Of a stretch of DNA of 64,000 bases, positions 44,801 through 57,000 are shown piece after piece (position 1 is the first letter of the stretch; each line of letters starts with the position of its first letter). Position numbers and translations under genes: made by a program. Origin of the DNA: Climacium dendroides (Eukaryota; Streptophyta; Bryopsida; Hypnales; Climaciaceae). The notes below the pieces were generated by a model. That model was given only the letters and a program-made list of their open reading frames with translations, did not search any database and was not told the DNA's origin. Location: positions 10,292,001-10,356,000 of the forward strand of contig OX467092.1 of NCBI GenBank assembly GCA_950106755.1, written 5' to 3'.

Positions 44801-47509
44801 TTGGAATTAGTTTCTAAAAATCCTTCCAATTACCTCTAGTAAAGGTAGTAGGGATAAAAACGATATGGAGGAAGAGACAAACAAAGCATATAGAGAAGTA
44901 CTTTTAGCTTAAAAGCATGCCATGAGGTCAATAGCATATTTGATTTGTTTAGATTTTTGGTTATGTGAATGATTTCTCTTCTAGATAGAAATTAAAATGG
45001 GATAACTAAGGTTAGTCTTCCTATAAATGGTACAAAGTTGAATGTGTGTTTGTGCTTTGATTTGGGGACCTTTCTAGAAGTTGCTCAAAAAGTTTAAGGC
45101 TTTTTCAAATTACACAAGATGACCCTATAGGAAGTCAACCGTCTTTAAACATGTTTATAATTTCTTAGAAATTACCCAAGTTGAGATAAAATCCCACTAA
45201 AAATTAGGATAGTTTTATTTGTGCTAATAAAGTGACTCATCAAGTTTGACATCAACAAGTACTAGAACCAACAATTGCATCAAATTTTGCAAGAAATTTA
45301 CAACTTGGCAATAAGTTGATCAACATACTAAGAGCTTGCAATGGCCAAATGACCTAATTTAGAGGTCTTTTCTTGTTTCAAACCTTTCAGACACTCCTAA
45401 GTAGTTATTTTTTGGAAAATGCAAATTCCAAATAATGGAATTTTTGATTGTTTTTTAGATTTATTGGTTGTGGTTTTTACAAGCCCAACTAACCTAGGCA
45501 TAGGAGGTTGGGGCCTCCTAGGCTAACTTGGGAATTGTAAACACAATTATGCAATTGGTTTTTGATTTTAAGTTGTTTCCTAAAACATAGAGAAGGTCCA
45601 GTATTAGGTTTGATTTTTTTAGTGTAATTAGTGGCAATCTAAAGGTAGTTTTAGAAATATCTAAGTGAAAATCAAGGATTTGATTTGAACAAGATATCAA
45701 AGGCTATATGAGTTTTGCTCCTCAAAAATTCCAAAATTGAACAAAGTTTTTTTTAGATTTACCTTAAGATTAATTAGGATTAGTTTTAAAAATATCTAGG
45801 TAAATTAGGGAAACATTCACTTGTAAACAAGGGAGGGGAGGCCTTGGTTTTCGGTACCCTTTTTTTTTGTTGTTGGCCATTTCCTGGACAAACCTTTTCT
45901 AATTTTCAAAACCATTGGCACATTATTAGTTTCATATTTAAGACTAGTTAGGTCAATTTTCATTTTGTTTTGTTTAACAGTTTTTCACATTTTCAAGTTG
46001 GAACAATTTTTGAAGGACACAGAGGTCTATTCAAGTCAATTACTTCCACATCTTGACATGTTTTGGAGGTTTAGACCTCCAAACTTTGATTTTACTTGTA
46101 TGTTGGGAGGTATAGGCCCTTTGTGAGCATTGAGCCCCGAGATTGTCACTTGTGACTTAGCTCTTTTTTTTCTGCTTTTGCTCATATTGATCCTTAATTT
46201 TTAACAAAAAGATAGAAAAAGAGAGTTAGCATTGTGTTTGGAGGGATTCCCTACAAATACAACATTAATTTTCTAAACACATGGAAGTACTTAAAATGCT
46301 TCCAAATTCCCGATTTAGAATCTAATTTGGTGAATTGGAATCAATCTAAGAGTTTAACGAAAATCAGCTCGATCGGCATTTCGATAACAAATCACTCAAA
46401 ATTGGGAATAATTTGATTTTACAGCAGCCGACCATGACAGAAGGATAGAATTAGAGGATGAAATCTAAAAGCGTCTTTTTTGATACTAGGAATCTCTACC
46501 AAAGCATTTTCATTGAAGGTTTCTATTCAATTCTGCAATTAGTAGACATTGCCTAATTAGTGGAAATTGCCCATTTCATGGAGAAAATTCCCAAAATTCA
46601 AGAAAGAGCAATCAAGGATTGAGGATAGTTTTTTTTAGCTTAAAGACATGTTTGGAGAACAATGGTGGAGTCGGTTCACCCAAATTCCCTTGTATGGGAA
46701 TGATTCCTTCCCAAAGGAATTAAAATTGAGAAAGATAATTTTGTTTCTCTTTCACCAAGTGCAATTAGATCTTGCAACTTTGCACAAAGGACTTTGGGGA
46801 CTTCCTAGAAGCTATCCAAAAAGTTTTGTAATTTTCTAAATTGCAGAAAATAACTCCATGGGAAGTCAACAATTTTTACGTGAGTTGGAAAAATCATAGA
46901 AATTTTCCAGGTATTGGTAAAATTCCACTAAATATTTGGATAGTTTGTTTTAGCCTAAATAAGTGCCCAATCAAATTCCATGACATTCTGACCTCAGTAA
47001 CTACCTGAATTGGTAGCATTAATGGTTTTCAACGAAATTTTAAAACATTCAAAACGTTAATTGACATACCAACAGCATATGAAGTCCAAATTGGGTCGAC
47101 TTGAACTCTTTTCTTACTTTTTCAGACCTTCCAAACAACCCTAGCCAGTCAAAATTACCAAGAGATGCATATTCCAAAAGTTAAGTTTTTCTCCTTTTTT
47201 TTAGATTGGAAAACATTGTCTTTTGTGAACGATTTAAGCTTGGAAGTTGAGGGTAGGGGGGCCTCAAAGCTAATTTGGATCTTTTAGAGCCAATGGCACA
47301 ATCTGTTTGCCAATTGGAACTTTTCTCCAAAAGTTATAGCAACATCAGTAGTAGGGTAGAATTTGGCATAGTAATAGTTGGTTTTAGTTCATTTTCATTT
47401 TACTTAGGTAGTTCAAAGTACATTGAGAAGGGGTGGAGGCCTTGGAAACATATAAAAGGCCTCCCTTCCTCTCTCTTTTCAACCATTTTTTCATTTTGTT
47501 ATTTGCGGC
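44800..47509. repeat. Intergenic DNA with diverged ~700-bp direct repeats
   Basis: Two stretches, about 45050-45800 and 46780-47450, share an order of phrases (ctagaag..ctcaaaaagttt, then ggaagtcaac, then ggcctcc..gctaa). They could be old solo or paired LTRs or another ancient duplication. No ORF longer than about 80 codons and no domain seen. Confidence 0.4.
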
Positions 47510-47530
47510 CACTATAAGAAAACGTAGTTT
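47510..47530 (+). repeat. CACTA left terminal inverted repeat
   Basis: Starts CACTATAAGAAAACG at the element edge. About the first 14 positions pair imperfectly with the right end. Confidence 0.8.
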
Positions 47531-48700
47531 TTTTGGATGTCACAAAAAACAGGCATCTGTGTTTTTAAAAACGGGTTTGACATCGACGTTGATGTCCTCC
47601 AAAATCCGTCAAAAAAGAAACGTCCAAAACATGCTAAAAATTTTGTGAACGTCACCAGTAACATGACGATTTTTTGTGACGTCAAAAAAATTCAAGGCCT
47701 CCAAACTTCTCTATGTGTGACATGTGGAGGGGTCCAAAATGCCAACTCAACTTTTGTTTGGGCAGTTTTTGCCACGTGTACTTTTTTCCCCCCAACCCCT
47801 TCCTGCCCGGGGCGGTGACATGGACCCCTTTCAAATCTGACGTGGCATTTTTTGACGTGGACATGCCACGTCAGATGCCACGTCAGCAATATTGGGTGAG
47901 TTGAAATTCTAAAGTCCTGTTGTTCATGACGTCTCATAAAACGTAGACGTGTCCATTTTGACATCATTATGAACAACCTTTATGTCATGCAAAACAGGAA
48001 AGTTTATTTGAAAGAAGCATACATAGTTCTCTTCAACAACACTTTACGTTCTGGGAGACATCTTTCTTGACATCTCAATAGACGTGGCTGCTGTTTCACA
48101 ACACTTCCTAACATTGAAGATGACATTGGACATTTAGGCAATGACAACTAGTGCAAGGAAATGTATTGTTCATGTGAGTGTCTCAAAAAACATGGTATGT
48201 AACGCAGATGTTTCATAAAACGCAAGCGTGTCCACTATGACATAATTTTAAACAACCTCTATGTCATGCAAAATTGGGTAGTTTTTGTGAAAGAACCATA
48301 CATAGTTCCCTTCAACAACATTTTCCGTTGTGCGACACATCTTTGTTGACATCTCAATAGACGTGGCTTTTGTTTCACAACGCTCTCTAAACATTACAGA
48401 TAACATTGAACCCGTAGCGAATGACAACTACTGCAAGGCAAAGTATTATTCATGTTAGTGTCTCAGAAGACATAGTATGTAATGCCAATGTCTACTGCCT
48501 TGTTGTTTTCTGACGTTTACATTGGCATAAGAATAAACAACTTCCATGCTTAAATTAACTACAACATTGTACAATGCTATGTCACTGACAACAAATTCGA
48601 ACATCGACTCAACATCGACATTTGTTTATTATTAAGCATATAACCATGCCTACATTATATGAAAACATAGAGATTTTTTGTTGTCAATAATACAAAAACG
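47530..48700. promoter_or_regulatory. CACTA left subterminal region rich in ACGTC motifs
   Basis: Motifs such as gacgtc, aacgtc, acgtcat and acgtggc recur in both orientations. In En/Spm, subterminal repeats bind TNPA; here the role is inferred. A GC-rich-for-context stretch at 47755-47885 contains an inverted pair, gacgtggcat and atgccacgtc. Confidence 0.6.
47920..48490 (+). repeat. ~285-bp tandem duplication in the CACTA left arm
   Basis: Two units share, in order, ataaaacg..gcgtgtcca, then aacaacc.ttatgtcatgcaaaa, then catacatagtt, then gacatctcaatagacgtgg, then gaatgacaact..tgcaagg. The third unit begins but breaks off. Confidence 0.75.
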
Positions 48701-49104
48701 TGCTAAGGCAAAGGTACAAAACAAATATATCAGTAAGTAGTGGCTACTTCCAAGCCATCCTTAGAAGTCAAATGTTCACATTCCTTCTGTCTACCTCAAT
48801 CCCCTCTCCCTCGATTTATCTTCCCACTACCACACTCCCTCACACAAACCATGACATACAAACACGTTTCTTGGAACATCATGATCAATATGGTGTGCTG
48901 TAAAAGATGTCTCCGCCAACACACTCAACGTCTTCAACAACATCAGCAGATCATCATAAGTGACACTAAATCACTTTTTCCGAGGTGGCACCGGCTTCAC
49001 AATAGACACCTGCATCAGTCCACCACCTTTGACATCATGAGTGAATTTATTCATAGTACAACATGAAAACAAAAAATAGACAACCTCTTCAGCTACGCCT
49101 AAGT

Positions 49105-52100
49105 TTAATTGATCGGCACACTAAAGAACCAAAGGATCAAAAGTTTAAAATGAGTGCAACTGATCTTGGTGGCAACTTGGGGAGGTTTGGGTGAGACAAC
49201 TGTCTTTGGTGCATTTGGGTTTGTGGTGGATGTCTTCTGCGGTGCTTTCACTACATTTTCGGATGCTAAGCTCTTCACTACACGACGAGGCCTCCCTGGT
49301 GAATATGTCGGTGCTTGATCATCCTAATACAACATACATTTGAAAATGACAAATTCTGAACCCAATGTAACTGAAGTCATTCAAATCCCTCACATTTGAT
49401 GTCATAAAGACATCTGTGGTGACATAACAGAGCATTTGCATCAATGTCACACAAAACACATATCTAGCATGATACAAACTTCATGTTCAACAAAGGAGTG
49501 GTTAGAATTCTTTCAAGAAAGTATAAAGTGGCACACTTGGATTACCTCCTGTGTAGAAGAGCTTTGGGTTTGATGTGCCACGCCTTTTGCCGTGCTTTTT
49601 TTGATGCTTGTTGTGGGTAGCGCGTATGCATCGTCCTCTTCCTCTTCGATTTCTCCTTCTTCAACTATGGCAACAACATCTGCAGATTTGGAGTCCTCTG
49701 TAGACATTGGCTCCACGACGTCTGCTGTCACATCAGTGCCCACTACATCTTTGTCTGCACCAGCAACAACAACATCGTCAACAACATTCTCCTCAACAGG
49801 AATAGGATCAACATCGACGTCGTCTGCAACAGAGACTGCCTTCTCCGAATGAGGGGCCGAAGACTTCAACATTGGTAGAAGTAAGTCTGATTGCACCGTG
49901 GTCCAAGTTGCCGTTCCCTGTGACATTGGCTCCGTTCCTGCTAAACCCTGCACAGATGAAGGAGGTTGTACTATGTACTTGACTGATTGTTGACTTGCCC
50001 TTCTTTTTTCCTCTACGAAATCCTTCAACATCTCCTTGATCCGTTCTTGGGATGATGTCACTTTCTCTTCCAATCGCATCATGGAACCCTCCATCTCCAA
50101 CATGCGTGTACGCACTTCTTCAAGCTCCTTGCTTGCATCATATCGACCTTTGTTTTTCTGTTCGCTAATGCGCTTCAACTCCTTTGCCACTTCAGCATCA
50201 ATCTCATCATCAAGCGGTTCACGTCCCAATACCAAAGTCTACAATGTCAAATCACATACATGAACATCAAAGAAGGTCACTACATACAAACCATGTTTTG
50301 AATATAGAAAATGTAACACATGAGTGTAATGAAACGATGAAAGTGATATTGGAGGGAAAAATATACATTTGCATTTTGTTAGTGTTAAACTACTCAATCA
50401 TGCTCTGTCTATGAAAACGTCCCATAAAACACTACTTGTATGAAAAGACATCCTTTAAAACATATGAAGTTCTTAGAGACATTTTCTAAAACATGTGACA
50501 TCTTCATTGACATCGTCTAAAACATGTGACTTCACCAAAAAAATTGTTCAGAACATATAACGTCTTCAAAGACGTTGCATATAACATCATTTGATATACA
50601 TGACAAGAACAATACACATGTAAAAATGCATCAAAGATAGATGACTGCAATAAATTGAACATGGTGGCAAATGCAGTTCATAAGTACTTACCAAACGTGA
50701 TGTGACTTGCCTCTCAACAACCTTCATCTGTGACGTGCTTGATCCTTTACCTTTTGAGATCGCACGCATTTGTGCTGACTTTGCTTGTGCAGCTTCGGTA
50801 TGCCGCATCTCAACCAACCCCTTCCAATATGTGTCGTTGAAATCAGTTGGCATTGGCTTCTCTTCATCAATCAGCTGGTTCATCTTAAACCGCAAAGTGA
50901 TGAGTGACTTTGTTATGATACGGCCAAGAAATTTTTCACTCACGCGATTCGATCGACCTATTGTATTCCAATCTGCAAATCTCATTCACTCATTACTTTC
51001 GCCCCATGCAAAAGCAAAGACATTTAGGCAATAACCACTCCCACAAAATGATTACACACGTTAGATTCCAAGGCTTCAAGTTCATGCACAACCGTAGGGG
51101 ACAAAAGCAAAAGTTGTTTACAGATCAAACTTGATTAAAAATAATCACGTCAGGGAAAACATTCAATATGACGTCAACTAAAACACAATATCTGTTTAAA
51201 TAGACGTCATAGAAAACATCCACTTTGACATCCACATGTCGTACAGAACATCACGGTAAACGCAATATTTGCTTTTATAGATGTCATTTTTAACGACATA
51301 ACATTCCAATTAACATGCATTATTGTAAGAATGAAATTTATTTTGGAAATACCTGAATACAACCGCTTAAACAACATATGTCTCAATTCCTTAGATTGGC
51401 CCTCCCAACCTGTTCTTGGGTCAAGGGACTTGGCATACTTGTTCACATCCTTTGACAATGCATCCTTCATTGCTCCATGTGGCTCCCCGTTTGCATCTAG
51501 TTCGATGGGTTTCTTCATTGCTTTTTTAGCCTTGCCTTTTCTCATCTTCTCATTGTTTGCTGCTTCAATGATGTCATCTGTGTCGCCTGACTCTTCCTGG
51601 CCTGAACCTGTCTCATATCCTCGACTGTAGAAACCAATACATAAGAACTCATTGATGATTTTATACAGCTTAAAAGCATCTTTACAGACGTCAAGTTTGA
51701 CAAGATACACGTCAATGTTGACATAGATATGAACTTGAAGGATGTCACAATTGACGTCATGCAAAAAAACGTCTATGATGTCCACTTGAACATTGACCAT
51801 GTTCATAATAACACTAAATTTTGAAGATAATTTGACTACGTCTCACTATGAACGCAACCTTACAACACCACTTGTCACTACTGACATCATTCAAAACATG
51901 GTAGGGAGCAAAAGCTATGATCTTTAAAAAAAAACAAGATTTACATTATTACCTCCAAGATTGCTCCTTCAATCGTCCGCTCTGATCGTCCTCATTTGTT
52001 GGAGACCCGCGCTCCTCATCCTCTTCTTCTTCGCTAACCTCAACAAGCACCTTCTTCTTCTTAGCTGGTGGAGAGAATTGCCGTGCAGGACCCTTCCCAC

Positions 52101-53270
52101 GTCGATCAGGTACCTCTCTGACATCCTCCCAATTCTTCGACCTACGTTCATTCAACGCCCGCATGCGAGGTTCTTCACTGTCATACCACAAACTCCCACG
52201 TTGTTCAATTTTCCGCTTGCCAATGTTTCCCTTCGCCATGACTTCTTGTGAATCTCTCCACAACACGAAGAATTGAACGTCCTACAACAACAATGAAGAA
52301 AGAGAACAATTAATTTGTATTGAGACAAAAACAACTCTCTTTTCAACACAATTGCAATAACAACTAAGATGAATTGAAAATGAAGCAAGACAACAAAGAC
52401 AAAACAATGCAACAAGTTCAATAAAAACAACCGCAATGCAACAAGACACCCACAAATTAAAATCACCGTTCAAGGAAGCACGTTGGTGAAGACAGGATAA
52501 ACACAAAGAGAACATGCAAAAACAAGCGACGTCTCAATAAACTAATGTCGGGGGGGGGGGGTCACGGAATTAGAAGACGGGCAGGGTTTTCCAAACCCTA
52601 GCCGCCGCAGGCCGGGCCCCCTCCCATCCGACGGCCGCACGTAGCCCGCGGCCTGGATGGGCGGCTAGACTGCCGGCCAGGCATGTGGGCCGGCTGGCCC
52701 GCTTGTCTGCCGGTTGGCCCGCCCGGCTGCAGGCTGGATAGGCTGCCGAGGGGGCGGCCCGGTCCGGCCCCCACAGCCGTGGCCGGGTCCCTATGGCCGC
52801 GCGCCGCTCCCCAAGGCCGTGCCCCCTCCACCGTCGCTCCGCGGCTGCGCCTACAGGGAGCGGCGGCGTGTAGGTTGGAGCACAAATCCGTCAGCCTTGG
52901 TTGATGGATTTCTGAATCATTGGCTTGGGTGGGTTAGCGAACTCCAAATCACAATCTACTTTTCAAAAAATTTGAAATTGTAAAGAATTGAAGGAACAAG
53001 ATTGCATCTCACTTGTTTTGTAGGGTTTGCGGAGTAATCGGAGGTGGGATTTTCTTCATCATTTGTTGGAGTGATGACTCCCTCCTCTCCCTCTACTACA
53101 CGTTGTTTCAGTGAGCTCTTCAGCTGAGACTGCCCTGCACATTGAGATACAAGATTTCCAAGCACCATTGCTGTCTCTGTCTCTACAAGGTTCACTTCCG
53201 TTGCCTCTACCGAAGTGTTTGCAAAACGAACAACCTTAGTGCGCTTTGGTGATACATAGTGTTGTGCCAT
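49105..53270 (-). CDS. TNPA-like / plant Transposase_24-like CACTA protein, six exons
   Basis: Accessory protein of the CACTA element, expected to bind subterminal repeats in the nucleus. Exons: 53270-53013, 52281-51953, 51624-51353, 50972-50692, 50238-49546, 49323-49105. All joins use GT..AG and keep phase, giving about 683 residues with no stop. Landmarks: MAQHYVSPKRTK start; basic and acidic exon 2 (PPAKKKKVLVEVSEEEED); exons 3-4 with KKPIELDANGEPHGAMKD, LDPRTGWEGQSKELRH and YWKGLVEMRHTEAAQAKS, resembling the Transposase_24 family; exon 5 with a long coiled coil (KELEEVRTRMLEMEG, MMRLEEKVTSSQERIKEML) then an acidic Val/Asp-rich tail; exon 6 with AT-hook-like SPGRPRRVV. The family call rests on layout and exon 3-4 resemblance. 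Intron 1 holds a GC-rich block. Confidence 0.72.
52550..52880. promoter_or_regulatory. GC-rich block in intron 1 of the TNPA-like gene
   Basis: A ~310-bp stretch of very high GC in an otherwise AT-rich element, bounded on the left by a run of 12 G (52550-52561). It includes aaaccctag, a telo-box-like motif common near plant starts. Maize Spm has a GC-rich, methylation-controlled region just downstream of its promoter; position and composition here are similar, but function is inference. Open frames in it are composition artefacts. Confidence 0.5.
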
Positions 53271-54094
53271 ATTGGTAAGCTAAATCCTTCAAAGACTTTG
53301 ATGTTTTGAACTGCGTAGGTCTTAGTGTTCATTGAACCCTAAGTATGTACTTTATGTATCTTCAACAATATGATTTAGTATTGTACCACGAGAGCCACGT
53401 GGGGGTTTGTAATGATGAAAGTATTATTTCATGTTTGCTTTGACATCTGTTGTGACATTATGAATGACATGAAAGTGTTGCTGTAGACATATTTTTAGTC
53501 ACATTAGGTCAATATACACTTCTACTTGTCAATTACAGAGGCTTCAAGATTCTATAAAAAAGTTAGTTGAACTCAGAGGTTCCAACACTAGTCATGAAGA
53601 GTAATGTCAAGAAATTTCACACTCACTTTTTGCCTTCGAAGCTTTTATTATTTTACCTTTTGACATTTTCTGAAGCTTACACATTGCGTTTACGTAGGAA
53701 AGAACCAACTGAAATTAAAACACTAAGAGAATGTGGACCATGCTATAGAATATAACGTCTCCACGATGCTAGCTTCTTCTTTTGGAAGACATTGTTGTTC
53801 ACACGTCATGTTTACAAAGACGTCATGACAAACACATTTATAATGTTGTAATTGACGTCATGACAAACACATTAATAATGTTGTAATTGACATCATAGAA
53901 GACAACATTGACATCACACACGTCAGAATTCTATGTCTACAGACATGTCAACAACAGTAGGTGTGAAAGTGGTTTTTTGTGGTTGCAGCCTCAGCCTCTA
54001 CCTCTACAAGTACTAGATGCCAATCACTTTAAATTAAAGATCACCTAAAGATAGTGCACTCCAACATGCCACTAGCATTTGAAAAGTCACTTAA
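53271..54094. promoter_or_regulatory. Divergent intergenic region between the two CACTA genes
   Basis: About 820 bp between the start of the minus-strand TNPA-like gene and the plus-strand TNP2 remnant. It again carries acgtc motifs, tandemly at 53805-53945 (gacgtcatgacaaacacatt twice). A bidirectional promoter is the simplest reading. Confidence 0.45.
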
Positions 54095-57000
54095 ATGTCA
54101 TTGAAGAGTCCATCTAACCAATTGATTATTTTATATCAGGATTTCTTGTTCAAGGTCTTGAGAGACGCTTCACCATATTTGAATTCCTTATCCAATGTGA
54201 AGATGACATCGTGCATGAATCCAGTGTCCCAAAGACGTGGCGCCACCATCCGCTTTGCAGAAGACGGACGTACGCTACACCACATACCTATAGGTGACCT
54301 AATCCTGCATACGGAGTTGCGTGTGGCGACAGAGAAAAATGTGCTCTCTTACAGGTGTCCCTGTCTAAACTGCAAGGGCGGACTACAGAAGACCATAAGG
54401 AGCATACGCCAACATCATTTTCTTGTCGGTTGAGATCCTTTTTTGAAGAAATCCTTGCTAGGTGGGGACCCCTTGAAGGCTATCCCGATGCTAGAATTTG
54501 GATTGAAGACGTCGCTTACAACAACGACGTCATAGTCAATGTTGGCTCAGACAACAACTACATTCACAATGACAACGTCTTTGTTGGAGAAGACAATGCA
54601 CCAAGTCCAGATGAAGAAAATGATCCTTCCCTTGATGAGTATCACGAAGTGCAGCACCAGGTCATGGAGGCCTTTGATAGAGGGGATACATTGCATGAAG
54701 AGTCCGAGGCCTATGGAGAGGGAGGCGACGGCCGCGACGTAGATGATGGTTGCAACGACACTGTAGATAATATGGAAGATTTGTACACGCAAGCCACTAC
54801 TGCACTGTACCGTGGTGCAAAGGCGAGCATCGTGTCAGCCACGATCATCATCATGAATATGTGTACCGTTTTCCGCGTTAGCAATAAATTCACAGATGAG
54901 CTATTCCGATTTTTGTCCGGTGATTTGCTTCCAGAAGGTAACAAGTTGTCCATTAACCATTATGAGGCGCGGAAGAGCATTAGGTGATTGGGGCTTAACT
55001 ACAACAGTATCCATGCCTGCCCCAATGGGTGCATTCTATATGAAGATGCGCATGCCACATTAGAGAGTTGTCCTTAGTGCAGTACTCCACGATGGATGGA
55101 TGGCACGACCAATATTCCATCCAAAGTTATCCGTCACTTTCCCCTCATTCCAAGATTGAAACGGATGTGGAGGTCGCCTGAGATAGCACGCATGCTAACG
55201 GGTTACACCAAACACGTCAGTAGTGACGGCGTCATGCGTTCTGTGGTGGACAGCCCAGCATGGAAGCACATTGACACCGACGTCGCATTCAACAACTTTG
55301 GAGCAGAAGTGCGGAACATGCGACTTGCATTGGCTTTAGATGGTGTAAATCCCTTCAAGTTGAATAACACAAACTGGTCCACGTGGCCAGTTCTAATCTT
55401 GATCTACAACTTTGAGCCGTGGTTTGTCACAAAGAAGTTTTTTATTTCATTATGCATTTTGATTTTAGGCAAGCACTCTCCAAGCTCAAGTGGACTTGAT
55501 GTCTTCATACGCCCGTTGCTAAAGGAGTTGAAGGAATTGTGGACAGGTGTTCGTGTGCTTGACTTTTCCCAAGAGGAAGGCAATCGATCTTTTGAATTCT
55601 GTGCCGTATTGATGTGGACCATCTCTGATTTTCCAACGTATGGGCTGATTTTAGGCCTCTGTTGTAAGGGGTACAAAGGGTGTCCACATTGTGGACCTGA
55701 CACAGATGCAAGGATGGCCAAAACTGGAGATGTTCTATCAAACAGAAGAGTTAGAGGGTCGAAGATTGTGTATGGTGGCATACGGCGTTACTTGCCTCGA
55801 CATCATCCATATCGAAGGAACACTTGGTTCAATGGCAAAACAGAGCACTGTGGTATGCCAAAAGTACAAACAGGACAAGATATTATCCGATTTGCAGCAT
55901 GGCGACAATCATACCTAGACCTAGGTGGCAAGGAAAATGGACCAGATGATCCAGTGCACGTGACCGGGGTAAAAAGAATGAGTGCATTATTTGAGCTAGA
56001 CTACTGGGAGGTAATTGAATACCAAAAACCATATGGAATTTCCTTGTTCTAGACGTGTCAGTGATGACGTATTTGTTGACATGCTATGACGTGTAATGCT
56101 TTAAATTGTCCCCAACGACGTTGCTGTAAATGTCTTGAACTGTCTACGGTGACGTCTCTGTAAATGTCTTCAAGCATGTCTCAGTAAAGGGAATAATTAT
56201 TTCATACATGTTATTATGTTGAAATGTGATCATCGACCTCTCGTAAAAAAAAATTTCACAAGCGTTGCATGAAAAATATGTTATTTTCGAAAGTCTTTGA
56301 TGGAGGATTTTGCTGACCTCATGTGTACTGGTTTGTATTGCAGCATTTGCTCGAACGTCATACACTGGATCCTATGCATTGCGAAAAGAATTTATGCGAG
56401 AATATAGTGAAGACTTTGTGGGGTATGAATGACAATCCAGGGAGCCGGCTTGATGCAGAAGAATTAGGCATTCGTGAAGAAATATGGCTTCAGGAACCAC
56501 GCCGGCGACAAGATGAGTACTACATGCCACAAGCTCCTTTTGTGTTCAAGCCATACGAACGTAAAGAGTTTGTTTCAATTATTTCCAACATTCGCACCCC
56601 TTCAAATTATGTGGGAAGCATTCACAAGCGCCTAGAAGATGGAAAACTTCAGTATATGAAAACCCATGACTACCATGTTCTCATGCAGCAGGTACTTGGC
56701 ATATTTGTTTTTTACATGCATCCATTGTATGTGATTAATATCATGAAGTTGCAATAGGTGAAATTGATGTTTGCACGTTCACTTGTACATAGAAGTAAGA
56801 CAAGTCTTGTTTTATGTGATGTCAAGAGCAGTGTCATTAATAAAAATAGGAAAGGTATGTTCTGTCTATGGTGACAACAGTGTTGACATGGTTGTGATAC
56901 AAACCATGTTTGTAGTCATGTCATTAGTGACGTACTTTGTGTAGTACACAAAACTAGTACTTGACGTCTGTCTAAATGTCTGAAGTGCTTGCGGCAATTA

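Noticed and set aside
52598..52983. ORFs in the GC-rich block
   Set aside because: Open frames on both strands with low-complexity Pro/Arg/Gly content, explained by composition.
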